Assembly (NCBI GenBank): GCA_903881535.1
Contig: CAIRTT010000642.1
Coordinates: 1 to 17,763, forward strand
Source of the DNA: an uncultured Armatimonadota bacterium
Lineage (GTDB): Bacteria > Armatimonadota > Armatimonadia > Armatimonadales > Armatimonadaceae
Reading direction: 5' to 3'
Length of the DNA stretch: 17,763 nt
The notes under the pieces were generated by a model. It saw only the letters and a list, made by a program, of their open reading frames with translations. It did no database searches and was not told where the DNA came from. The position numbers were made by a program, and so were the translations under genes. Below, in pieces: positions 6,662-14,280 of the stretch; within the stretch, counting starts at the first letter, position 1, and every line of letters begins with the position of its first letter.

Positions 6662-8623
6662 ATGCACCACTTGATTGCCGCTTCGTTCATTTCAACTCTT
6701 CTCTGTGCCAGCGCCACGGCATCCGGGCCGCAGGGCAAGTGGACAGCCTATGTGGAAACGAGTGGTTCCAAGCTGCTGGTAAACGACCAACTGATTGTGC
6801 GTAGCAGGGTTTCGCGGGCTGGACTGTCGCCGGAGAGGCGCGTCAAGCTCGGCGCGGAGCGCCTCGCTCCTCTCCTTGAGGCTGGCTTGTCGCCATCCGA
6901 AGTGACCATTCAGGTCGAATCGGAAACCAAGTACCGCCGTGTCGTCAAGCGCGTCACGGAAATGGTGAGTCAACGTGTAACCCGCCGCGTGAATGGCAAA
7001 CGAAAGCGTGTCACGATCAAGGTGCCAAAGACATCCCGTAAGCGTGTTCGGGAGGCCTATCAGGCGGAGTCTGAGGCACGGCTTCTGGCGGGTGGTGTGG
7101 TGATTGCGATTGCGGGCACATCGGATGCCAAGGCATCGGGCACCGCAAAGCCAAGTGACCTTGCGAAGCGGTGGGAGAGTGCGTTGGTCGCTGCCCTCAG
7201 ACTTCCTGGGCTTACGGTGGGTGCGGAGACGCTGGTTCTTCCTCCTGGTATATCAAAGGTCCTCAAAATTGGCGGAGTAGCAAAGGGCCCACTAGAAATC
7301 GGTCGTGCCAAAGGTGAGCAAAGTCCGGTCACTGCTGTGGTTCAGGGCGGCACTGTAATCGTTCGCTCAAGCGACCTTGGCAAAGATATCATCACGCTGC
7401 GTCGCGGCGGAGCAGAAGTTTTGGTGACAGTCAGTGTTCTTCCGTATGCTGCAAGGCTTGTTGATCCTGCACCTGTTGAGGTGACTGGGTCTGGCCCGAC
7501 CGGCTACCGCCTCGGCACAATGGTGTCCCAGAATGGCCTCAAAGCTCTGAAGCCAACCCCCGGAGCGCTGGTCAGTTTGATGAACCCGGTTCGTCCCGTC
7601 AAGTCGCCAAGTATCGGTAAGAATCTGCAGTCAGAAGTGATGGTCGAGGCTCGCGGTAAGGACATGATTCCTGTTCGGGTTGGCATCGATGTCCCAGTTG
7701 TCCACCGGGCACTCGTCGCGGGTCCCAGCGAGTCTCTTCTGTTCAGTAACAATCCTGAAAATGTCATTTCCTATGGCCAGCTGTATCATGCCCGTTTGCG
7801 GACGGGCGGAAACCGCGTTGTCTTTCATCACCAGAACGACCTAAAGGAATCCTTTGTGGGTCTTGTGGAGCTGATCAACGACTCAGATGACCCAAGTCAG
7901 GTCGTCTGGATTGGTGGCGAGCCGGGCCCGATGGTAGATCCTGTCTATGTAGGCTTTCAGGCGGTGAGTCAGCACTGGGGCAATTTGTTCAACCGTAATG
8001 GCTTGGTGGTAACAGTGCCTCCTAAATCAAGACTTCCATTACTCATGCCACAGGTCAAGTCAACACACACGGTTAGTGGCATCATGGAGCTGCGTACTGT
8101 GGCTGGCCCTGAGCCAATCCTTAGGATTACCGCTTCCAAGTCGCGCCAGGATGCCGGTGTTTCAGCGGTGCTTGTTCCAGTGCCTGTCACGGATGCTATT
8201 TTAGGCAATGTGATGAAGCCTGTTGCGTATGTTTATCCAAACCCAAACAAGCAGATCAAAGCGCGCCACGTGGTTGGAAAAGGGTATGCGTTTGTCAAGA
8301 TTGGTAATAAGCCGATTGCTGGCATCGAAGGAACGCCGCCGCTCCTCGGAAATTATGGGGTTGTGTACGACATCGAGGTTGAAGTGGAAAATCCGCAAGC
8401 AACCAGTGCCAATGTGGACTTTGTCTTCGAGCCGACTGCTGGTCTGACCGGGTTTGTTTTCACGGTTGATGGGCGCAAGGTCCAAATGGCGCGTACGAAC
8501 CAACCGACCGAATCGCGACTTGCGCGTATACGTCTTGCTCCGCATGAGGTGCGTAAAGTTCGCGTACGTACGATTCCCTTGTCCGGTAGCAACTATCCAG
8601 TGCAGCTGACTGTCAAGAGCTAG
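6662..8623 (+). CDS. Large secreted protein of unknown function with a basic segment
   Basis: I do not recognise the whole protein. The ATG at 6662, just after the mutL stop, gives 653 residues with a signal peptide (MHHLIAASFISTLLCASATAS). An in-frame ATG at 6620 inside mutL would spoil that signal. Residues ~36-180 follow a pattern I recall from periplasmic parts of MscS-type channel proteins: LLVNDQLIV, then LSPERRVKLGAERLAPLL, and later a VVIAIAGTSDAKASG segment followed by LAKRWESALVAAL. It is interrupted by a strongly basic stretch at 89-131 rich in RRV and KRV. Residues ~188-275 look like a beta-sandwich, resembling pilus/secretin N-terminal or Ig-like domains. The C-terminal half is beta-rich and ends PLSGSNYPVQLTVKS. 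No membrane segment is seen beyond the signal. A structural envelope role is plausible. Confidence 0.75.
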   Translation: MHHLIAASFISTLLCASATASGPQGKWTAYVETSGSKLLVNDQLIVRSRVSRAGLSPERRVKLGAERLAPLLEAGLSPSEVTIQVESETKYRRVVKRVTEMVSQRVTRRVNGKRKRVTIKVPKTSRKRVREAYQAESEARLLAGGVVIAIAGTSDAKASGTAKPSDLAKRWESALVAALRLPGLTVGAETLVLPPGISKVLKIGGVAKGPLEIGRAKGEQSPVTAVVQGGTVIVRSSDLGKDIITLRRGGAEVLVTVSVLPYAARLVDPAPVEVTGSGPTGYRLGTMVSQNGLKALKPTPGALVSLMNPVRPVKSPSIGKNLQSEVMVEARGKDMIPVRVGIDVPVVHRALVAGPSESLLFSNNPENVISYGQLYHARLRTGGNRVVFHHQNDLKESFVGLVELINDSDDPSQVVWIGGEPGPMVDPVYVGFQAVSQHWGNLFNRNGLVVTVPPKSRLPLLMPQVKSTHTVSGIMELRTVAGPEPILRITASKSRQDAGVSAVLVPVPVTDAILGNVMKPVAYVYPNPNKQIKARHVVGKGYAFVKIGNKPIAGIEGTPPLLGNYGVVYDIEVEVENPQATSANVDFVFEPTAGLTGFVFTVDGRKVQMARTNQPTESRLARIRLAPHEVRKVRVRTIPLSGSNYPVQLTVKS

Positions 8624-8663
8624 ATAACTGTGTGATGGCTGGGAGGCGCAATGCGTCTCGACT

Positions 8664-8765
8664 GTATGGATAGCCACAGTCCACGGACTCACGGCTTGCT
8701 AGTATCCGTCTGGCTCTGCACGAGGTGCGAAAAGTCCGCGTCTGCACGATTCCTTTGTCTGGGAG
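8664..8765 (+). pseudogene. Decayed copy 1 of the 3' end of the upstream secreted-protein gene
   Basis: In one frame, bases around 8687-8765 read S-R-L-A-S-I-R-L-A-L-H-E-V-R-K-V-R-V-C-T-I-P-L-S-G-S. This nearly repeats the upstream protein's SRLARIRLAPHEVRKVRV followed by RTIPLSGS. DNA identity is visibly high and many changes are silent. The copy breaks off after GGGAG and lacks the NYPVQLTVKS ending. It has no start codon or ribosome-binding site of its own, so it is a relic rather than a gene. Confidence 0.75.
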
Positions 8766-8782
8766 TCTCCACATGTATCAAA

Positions 8783-8898
8783 GTTACGGATGGCCACAGC
8801 CCACGGAATCGCGGATTGCTCGTATCCGTCTGGCTCCGTACGATTCCTTTGTCGGGTAGCAACTCAACTGCCCGGTGCTGCTTACCGTGAAGAGCTGA
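8783..8898 (+). pseudogene. Decayed copy 2 of the same 3' end, with deletion and frameshift
   Basis: This segment reads T-E-S-R-I-A-R-I-R-L-A-P, then lacks the bases for HEVRKVRV. It continues in a shifted frame as R-T-I-P-L-S-G-S-N, shifts again, and ends N-C-P-V-L-L-T-V-K-S followed by TGA at 8896-8898. The functional gene ends NYPVQLTVKS. Copies 1 and 2 also share an upstream stretch (GGCCACAGCCCACGGA-like) that differs from the intact gene, so one probably arose from the other. Together they fill most of the 468-base gap before the terminator at 9041. Confidence 0.75.
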
Positions 8899-9040
8899 AT
8901 GATTATGCCGTGACAACGTTTTGCTTTGATGCGCTCGCGTCTCGTATGGCACGTTCACGCCAGAACGAAAACTTAGGCGATCACAGATCTTTGTTCTCAG
9001 CTGCCTAGTTCAATCAGCTGTAAACCAATGGCGCAGCTAC

Positions 9041-9072
9041 AAAACAAAAAAGCCACCCGAGAGAGTGGCTTT
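9041..9072 (-). terminator. Intrinsic terminator of the PEP-CTERM gene
   Basis: Read on the minus strand, AAAGCCAC (9072-9065) pairs perfectly with GTGGCTTT (9056-9049) across an 8-base loop, followed by a T-rich run (9051 down to 9041). It lies 20 bases past the stop of the minus-strand gene. The A-rich plus-strand side could also give partial bidirectional function. Confidence 0.9.
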
Positions 9073-9091
9073 AGAAATCAAGGCGATTCGC

Positions 9092-9961
9092 CTATTCAGC
9101 ATCGTTTTTGCGGCGGCGGATCATGTAGCCAAGAGGTAACAGTCCGAGACCAGCAAGGACAAAGGAACCAGGTTCAGGAACCATCGCATGAAAACTGACG
9201 TTATCCAGAGCAACACCTAATCCAGTACCGGTCTGCATCGCAAAACCAACATCGACATTGCCCGTAGTTGTAGCAACCCACTGAACGTTTTTAAACTTCC
9301 AACCCATGTTGCTCTGAGTTCTCACCACACTAACATTGCTTTGATTGGTGAATGAGTCCGATGCAAGCCTAACATTGTCGTTAACCACTACACCATCAAT
9401 TACGACGTCGTAAATCACATCGCGACCTGCCAATGGAGCGTTTGCAGAGTTGTAGAAGTTTGTCGCTTCGGTTGCATACCAAAAGTCTAGCGAATAACGT
9501 TGGCCTGCGACTACAGAAACCGTTTGGGAAATCATGCTCCCACCGCCGCCAGCTAGACTAATGGACTGGAATCCATTGTTTGTGGCAGCGCCAGTGATGC
9601 CAGTGTAGGACCACGACGACCCTACGACTTCAATGCCACCAAACGCATTGCCACTGAAATTACCTAAGCTGTTCCGAACACCAGATGTAATCTTCCAACC
9701 ATCCAAGTCGACTGTGTTAGTAACACCCGCGGCTCCAAGTGTTACTCGGTTAACGCTTGAACCACGACCAGTACCACCAGCAATGCCACCGCCAACACCA
9801 GTACCCACAGCACCAGTAATCGATGCCTGTGTAGTCGAGTTGATGCCGCGGAATTTTTCAAAGCTTCCGTTCGTCAGGAGGTTCTGAGCCTGTGCCGTTG
9901 TGGCAACAGTGCTAAGAAATAGTACACTCCCGATTCCTAAGATATTTCTCATTGTCCGCAT
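9092..9961 (-). CDS. PEP-CTERM surface/extracellular protein
   Basis: This 289-residue exported protein starts at the ATG complementary to 9959-9961, with GGGGAA 6 bases upstream; a second ATG 3 codons in is less well placed. The signal peptide runs to about AQA (residue 25). It is followed by NLLTNGSFEKF, an opening common in PEP-CTERM and DUF642-like carbohydrate-associated proteins, then a Gly-rich segment at 50-68. The middle is a beta-sandwich-like region including VVAGQRYSLDFWY. The C terminus is a standard PEP-CTERM sorting tag: VPEPG from 261, a hydrophobic helix, then RRRK. Such proteins are processed by an exosortase at the membrane; none is encoded here. It is the only minus-strand gene, is less GC-rich than its neighbours and nearly lacks the GGATG motif. 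Confidence 0.9.
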   Translation of the reverse strand: MRTMRNILGIGSVLFLSTVATTAQAQNLLTNGSFEKFRGINSTTQASITGAVGTGVGGGIAGGTGRGSSVNRVTLGAAGVTNTVDLDGWKITSGVRNSLGNFSGNAFGGIEVVGSSWSYTGITGAATNNGFQSISLAGGGGSMISQTVSVVAGQRYSLDFWYATEATNFYNSANAPLAGRDVIYDVVIDGVVVNDNVRLASDSFTNQSNVSVVRTQSNMGWKFKNVQWVATTTGNVDVGFAMQTGTGLGVALDNVSFHAMVPEPGSFVLAGLGLLPLGYMIRRRKNDAE

Positions 9962-9988
9962 GATAATTCCCCGGTCAACTCATTCACA

Positions 9989-10023
9989 GAACACAATCAA
10001 AACAGTATAGAACACAACAGTAT
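9989..10023. repeat. Imperfect direct repeat in the PEP-CTERM 5' leader
   Basis: GAACACAATCAAAACAGTAT (9989-10008) is followed by GAACACAACAGTAT (10010-10023), the same sequence with a 6-base deletion. Both fall in the predicted 5' untranslated region of the minus-strand gene. They could be duplicated binding sites or a small slippage product. Confidence 0.5.
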
Positions 10024-10046
10024 TACAAATATACGTTTGTATTATA
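10024..10046 (-). promoter_or_regulatory. TATAAT promoter box with overlapping dyad for the PEP-CTERM gene
   Basis: On the minus strand, 10046-10041 reads TATAAT, a perfect -10 box. The expected start is near 10034, giving a leader of about 73 bases. A dyad TACAAA-6-TTTGTA (10024-10041) covers the start site and touches the -10 box, the usual place for a repressor operator. No good -35 lies at 16-18 bases; a TTGCAC sits 23 bases upstream, too far for a standard promoter. Confidence 0.55.
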
Positions 10047-10234
10047 GGTAATAGTCGGTTTATGCGCTAGTGCAAAATCTGGCAGTTAGATGCAGGTTCA
10101 CTGTAGTACAAACACCAACGGTAAGACCTCTGACGCACCACTCACACCGACATTATCACAGCAGGTTTTCTGGGAACACTTGAATAGTGTATTAAATTAC
10201 GCAGGCGGAAAATGTTTGAACTTGCAAGCACCAA

Positions 10235-11113
10235 ATGACTCTTGAACCACATAACCTCTCGATTTCCCGTGATGCCCTCGATGCCACAGCGACCATCTTC
10301 TCTGGTCAGCTGTTCCGCTTTCATGTAACAGATACATCCACCATCATCGGTGTCCAAGGGCAAAACGTCGTCCAGCTTGAACAAAGACCCAATGCCATCC
10401 ATGCATTGACATCCCACACAGCTCCAAAAAACTACCTCCGCACGTTTTTCAACCTCGATACCGTTGACCTCCCAGTGCTAGCGGATACCTGGTGCGCTGT
10501 GCCCCTTTTCGCCGATGCATGGAAAAGTCAACCTGGCATTCGCATCACCAAACAAGACCCACACGAATGCATCTTCGCCTTCCTCTGCGCATCCGCCGCA
10601 CCCATCAGCCGCATCTCGCAAATGCTACACACACTCTCAAAGCACCACGGAACGCACATTACAGATGACCTCTACGCCTTTCCAACCATCGAGCAGCTCC
10701 TCGATGTCACCGATGCCCAGCTCCGCTCCTACAGCTTCGGCTTCCGCGCACCACGGATCATCGCTGCCGCACGCTTTTTCCACACGAATGACATCACCCC
10801 CGATGCACTTGCAGCGCTAAACTATACAGACCTCGTCAACACCCTCACCAAAATCGATGGTTGTGGACGGAAAATTGCCGACTGCATCGCACTCTTTGCC
10901 TTCGGACACCACCACGCCGTTCCCGTCGATACACACATCTGGAAAATCGCACGCAACCACTTCGTCCCAAACCTCGCAGATCTCTCGTTGACACCCAAAA
11001 CCTACCAGCTCGCAGTGGATGCCTTTCATGACCGCTTCGGTGACTACGCCGGCTGGGCACAGCAAATCCTCTTCTACCAACAGGCCACACGAAAGCCCAA
11101 ACCAACGGCCTAA
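10235..11113 (+). CDS. ogg: OGG1-type 8-oxoguanine DNA glycosylase/AP lyase
   Basis: The protein has 292 residues with the OGG1 layout: an N-terminal TBP-like fold (FSGQLFRFH at 22-30, matching GQxFRW), GIRITKQDPHECIFAFLCAS at 101-120, FPTIEQLL, and the LGFGYR-like SFGFRAPRI. The helix-hairpin-helix (IDGCGRKIADCIALFAF) carries the Schiff-base lysine Lys213, and VPVDTHIW places the catalytic Asp232. It would remove 8-oxoguanine from DNA and nick the abasic site. The human OGG1 SSNNN segment, whose first Asn contacts the opposite cytosine, reads ASAAP here, so base-pair specificity may be relaxed. No clear ribosome-binding site is visible before the ATG. OGG1-type enzymes are uncommon in bacteria compared with MutM. 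Confidence 0.9.
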   Translation: MTLEPHNLSISRDALDATATIFSGQLFRFHVTDTSTIIGVQGQNVVQLEQRPNAIHALTSHTAPKNYLRTFFNLDTVDLPVLADTWCAVPLFADAWKSQPGIRITKQDPHECIFAFLCASAAPISRISQMLHTLSKHHGTHITDDLYAFPTIEQLLDVTDAQLRSYSFGFRAPRIIAAARFFHTNDITPDALAALNYTDLVNTLTKIDGCGRKIADCIALFAFGHHHAVPVDTHIWKIARNHFVPNLADLSLTPKTYQLAVDAFHDRFGDYAGWAQQILFYQQATRKPKPTA

Positions 11114-11191
11114 CGACTTCGGTGATTCACCCTCTCGATGTACGCACATCGGTCGCCGCTGCCGCATAATAATCATCAACAGGCACCACAC

Positions 11192-11206
11192 CATCCATTG
11201 GGGATG
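11192..11206. repeat. Inverted CATCC/GGATG pair upstream of xylB
   Basis: CATCC (11192-11196) and GGATG (11202-11206) are separated by 5 bases and can form a small stem just ahead of the xylB ribosome-binding site (AGGAG at about 11211-11215). It is the second spacer in this window with a facing pair of the over-represented motif. Confidence 0.45.
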
Positions 11207-11221
11207 CCACAGGAGTCCAAT

Positions 11222-12730
11222 ATGGCCACTTATCTCGGAATCGACATCGGAACCAGCGGCACAAAAGCCATCCTGCTCTCTGAAAATGGCACAGTCCTCG
11301 CCACCAACACACAGGAATACAGCCTCAGCACCCCAAAGCCACAATGGGCCGAGCAATCCCCCGATCAACAGTGGTGGCCCGCCGCCATCGAAAGCATTAA
11401 AGCCGTCTGCGCAGCTGCCGGGATCTCTCCAAACACCATCGATGCCGTTGGTCTCACGGGACAAATGCACGGCTCGGTCTTCTTGGATGCATCCGATAAC
11501 GTCATCCGGCCTGCACTCCTCTGGTGTGATGCCCGTACCGCCGATGAATGCGCCGAAATCACCGCCGCCGCAGGTGGTCAAAAGGGTCTCTTCGATCTCC
11601 TCGGGCAGAACATCGTCGCCTCGTTCACCCTCCCGAAAATTCTCTGGCTCCGCAAGCACGAACCCGAAAATTTTGCACGCCTTACGACAGTGCTCTTACC
11701 GAAGGACTACATCCGCTTCCTATTAACCGGGAACAAGCACAGCGAAATCTCCGATGCATCCGGCACCGGCATCCTCGATGTCCGTAACCGCACATGGTCA
11801 AAACCACTCGCCGCCGCACTGGACATCGACCTCGCACTCTTCCCACCGCTGATCGAATCGCCTGAAATCGCTGGGCACATCACTGCCGATGCCGCTGCAA
11901 CAACCGGCCTCCGCGAAGGCATCCCCGTCGTCGGCGGCGCAGGCGATCAACCCGCAGGCGCCGTCGGCGCCGGAGTCGTCGGCCCCGGACAGGTGATGCT
12001 CTCGCTTGGCACATCCGCCGTCGTCTGGGCACACGCAGCCAGCCCCGCAATCGATCCCGAGCTGCGGATCGGAACCTTCTGCTCCGCTGTCCCCGGCGAA
12101 TGGGGCCTCATGGGCTGCATGCTCTCCGGCGGAGGCGCACTCCGCTGGTACCGAGACACCTTTCAGCCAGCTGCGGGCTATTCGGATATCACATCCGGTG
12201 CCGCAACCGCGCCCGCCGGCTGCGAAGGCCTCATCTTCCTCCCGTACCTCACGGGAGAACGTACGCCTTACGCCGACCCGGATGCACGTGGCGTCTTCTT
12301 TGGCGCAACCCTCCGCACAACACAGGACTGGTTTGCGCGCGCTGTTCTCGAAGGCGTCGCGTACTCCGTCAACGATGCGACCGCGTTGCTGACAACTTTA
12401 GATGTGCCTATCAGCGAAGTCCGCGCCATCGGCGGGGGAGCCAAGAGCACAATCTGGCTGCAAATCATGGCGGATGTCACAAATCAAAAGCATGTCCTGC
12501 CAACTCTGGATGAAGGTCCTGCCGCAGGCGCCGCTATCCTCGCAGCCGTCGGGGCAGGGACATTTGCAAATGTCAAAGCAGCCTGTGCCGCCCTTGTCGG
12601 GACCACACCAGCCGCCGCACCAGGATCGGATGTATCCACCTACGCAAAGTGGGCACCGCACTACCAGGCGCTCTACCCAGCGCTTCAAGCAAGCTTCAAA
12701 TCTGTCGCACGAACGGCTGCGGGAGCATAA
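11222..12730 (+). CDS. xylB: Xylulokinase, FGGY family
   Basis: The ATG at 11222 has AGGAG 6-7 bases upstream and gives 502 residues, near the ~484-500 usual for XylB; the frame is open further 5' but has no reason to start there. The two-domain FGGY kinase is clear: GIDIGTSGTKAILL (6-19) binds phosphate, AVGLTGQMHGSV (75-86) and WCDART (101-106) line the sugar site, GGAGDQPAGAVG (238-249) carries the catalytic Asp242, and LSLGTSAVVWA and IGGGAKSTIWLQIMAD belong to the nucleotide-binding half. It would phosphorylate D-xylulose for the pentose phosphate pathway, or a related ketose. No xylA is nearby; the isomerase-like gene at 3727 is not XylA. The stop lies only 6 bases before dop, so the two may be co-transcribed. 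Confidence 0.93.
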   Translation: MATYLGIDIGTSGTKAILLSENGTVLATNTQEYSLSTPKPQWAEQSPDQQWWPAAIESIKAVCAAAGISPNTIDAVGLTGQMHGSVFLDASDNVIRPALLWCDARTADECAEITAAAGGQKGLFDLLGQNIVASFTLPKILWLRKHEPENFARLTTVLLPKDYIRFLLTGNKHSEISDASGTGILDVRNRTWSKPLAAALDIDLALFPPLIESPEIAGHITADAAATTGLREGIPVVGGAGDQPAGAVGAGVVGPGQVMLSLGTSAVVWAHAASPAIDPELRIGTFCSAVPGEWGLMGCMLSGGGALRWYRDTFQPAAGYSDITSGAATAPAGCEGLIFLPYLTGERTPYADPDARGVFFGATLRTTQDWFARAVLEGVAYSVNDATALLTTLDVPISEVRAIGGGAKSTIWLQIMADVTNQKHVLPTLDEGPAAGAAILAAVGAGTFANVKAACAALVGTTPAAAPGSDVSTYAKWAPHYQALYPALQASFKSVARTAAGA

Positions 12731-12736
12731 CAAAAC

Positions 12737-14251
12737 ATGGCAAGCCTCCCGAGACGCCTGATGGGCATCGAGACCGAATATGGCATCCACATCGATGGCC
12801 TCGGCCCGGATGCCCTTGTCAAAGCATCCCGGGAGCTTGTCGAATCACACCCAAAACCCTACGCATCCCCGTGGGAATATCGCCATGAACATCCAAGACG
12901 GGATGCGCGCGGCTTTGTTGTTGATCGCCTCTCCGTCGATCCTATTGATGCCCGCTACGACCAAGCAGGTACGAATACGACGGATAACCATCTCCGCGCC
13001 GACCGGATGCTGCCAAACGGCGCACGCCTTTATAACGATCACGGCCACCCCGAATACAGCACGCCGGAGACATCAGATCTCTTCACACTCATCGCCGCCG
13101 ACAAGGCCGGCGAACGCATCATGCAGGAGCTTGCCGTCAAGCGCTCCGATCTGACAGGGACGCTGGTCAGCCTCCAAAAGAACAACTCGGATGGCAATGG
13201 GGCATCTTATGGGACCCATGAGAGCTACCAGGCGTTGCGGTCTGTGGACATCGAAGCCTATATCCGGGATCTACCAGCACACTTTGCGACGCGTATCCTT
13301 TACACAGGCGCCGGAAAGACCGGCTGTGAGGAAGCCGGCATCCGCGGCATCGACTTTCAGCTTTCACAGCGTGCCGATTTCTTCAAAGTCATCGCAAGCG
13401 TCGACACGCTGTATAACCGGCCACTGGTCAACACCCGGGATGAATCCCACGATGACCCAACCCAGCTGCGGCGCATCCATGTCATTTGCGGGGATGCCAA
13501 TCTCTCCGAAACCGCGACATTCCTCAAATGCGGGACAACACACCTCGTCCTCCGCCTGATCGAGGATGGCGTAGACCTCTCACACATCGCTTTGGCTGAC
13601 CCGCTTGCGGCCATCAAGGAAATCTCGAGAAATCCGCTTACCCTGCCAGTGTTCGCGCTAAAAAATGGCAATTTCACAACGGCTCTCGAAGTGCAATACT
13701 CCTTGCTTGGGCTTAGCCGGCGCTACGAAGGCACCGATCCTCAGACGGACCTCGTCCTTAGCACGTGGAAGACATTTCTGGATGACTACGCTGCAAACCC
13801 GCTGTCCGTGGCTGACCGTGCCGACTGGGCTGCGAAATACACCCTCCTGACCCAGTTTGCCGAAGAGGAAGGTGTCGACTTCAAATCCGACATCATCCAG
13901 AGCCTTGACATTGCGTTTCATGACATCGACCCGGATGCCGGGCTGCACTTTGCACTCCTCGACGCCGGGGATGTTCGTACGCTGGTCACCGATGATGCCA
14001 TCAGCCTGTTGATGGAGCAGCCTCCGCAGGATTCTGCAAAAGCCATCATCCGTGGACATATCGCTCGCCATTTGCCGGATGCCGTTGTCTCGATTAGCTG
14101 GGATGAGGTCACGCTTCGGCTGCAGTCCGGGCAGAATGTGGCACTAACATTGCATGCATTTACCGCTGTGGCTGCCGATGCCCTTGCGGCCGCCCTTGAG
14201 GGCAGCTCCACCGCAGATGCTCTTGTCGCTGCGCTAAAAAGCATCCGGTAA
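12737..14251 (+). CDS. dop: Dop: deamidase/depupylase of the Pup/UBact system
   Basis: This 504-residue protein belongs to the Dop/PafA carboxylate-amine ligase-like family. Dop is favoured over the PafA ligase by the extended insert before the active site (RDARGF at 55-60 and the loop to ~92), LPNGARLYNDHGHPEY (catalytic Asp101), GASYGTHESY (155-164), FQLSQRAD (207-214), NTRDESH (232-238) and GDANLSET (252-259). MGIETEYGI at 9-17 supplies the metal/ATP-binding Glu12. Dop converts the C-terminal Gln of the tag to Glu before ligation and can remove the tag from substrates. The tag gene 53 bases downstream ends in Gln, which makes Dop necessary. GGGAG lies ~12 bases before the ATG, a weakly spaced ribosome-binding site. 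The second ATG at 12761 is an alternative start. Confidence 0.92.
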   Translation: MASLPRRLMGIETEYGIHIDGLGPDALVKASRELVESHPKPYASPWEYRHEHPRRDARGFVVDRLSVDPIDARYDQAGTNTTDNHLRADRMLPNGARLYNDHGHPEYSTPETSDLFTLIAADKAGERIMQELAVKRSDLTGTLVSLQKNNSDGNGASYGTHESYQALRSVDIEAYIRDLPAHFATRILYTGAGKTGCEEAGIRGIDFQLSQRADFFKVIASVDTLYNRPLVNTRDESHDDPTQLRRIHVICGDANLSETATFLKCGTTHLVLRLIEDGVDLSHIALADPLAAIKEISRNPLTLPVFALKNGNFTTALEVQYSLLGLSRRYEGTDPQTDLVLSTWKTFLDDYAANPLSVADRADWAAKYTLLTQFAEEEGVDFKSDIIQSLDIAFHDIDPDAGLHFALLDAGDVRTLVTDDAISLLMEQPPQDSAKAIIRGHIARHLPDAVVSISWDEVTLRLQSGQNVALTLHAFTAVAADALAAALEGSSTADALVAALKSIR

Positions 14252-14280
14252 GCCCGGAACACAAGCGGGCCTCCGGCGGG

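Noticed and set aside
8651..8890. A 79-codon + open frame after the secreted-protein gene
   Set aside because: It reads the two decayed tail copies in a shifted frame, which explains its internal repeat; there is no ribosome-binding site.
8664..8898. The repeats as a CRISPR or other regular array
   Set aside because: Only two unequal copies exist, they match the 3' end of the adjacent gene, and there are no regular spacers.
10817..11659. A 280-codon minus-strand open frame across the ogg-xylB junction
   Set aside because: It opposes two recognised enzymes, and its Gly/Cys/Trp-rich product resembles no protein.
11019..11726. A 235-codon + frame overlapping ogg and xylB
   Set aside because: The Ser/Pro-rich product is the off-frame reading of C-rich codons in xylB, which is well supported in another frame.
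12737..14251. The dop gene as the PafA ligase
   Set aside because: RDARGF, the insert before the active site and the NDHGHPEY form match Dop; PafA has a shorter N-terminal region and a DVGSHPEY-type motif.
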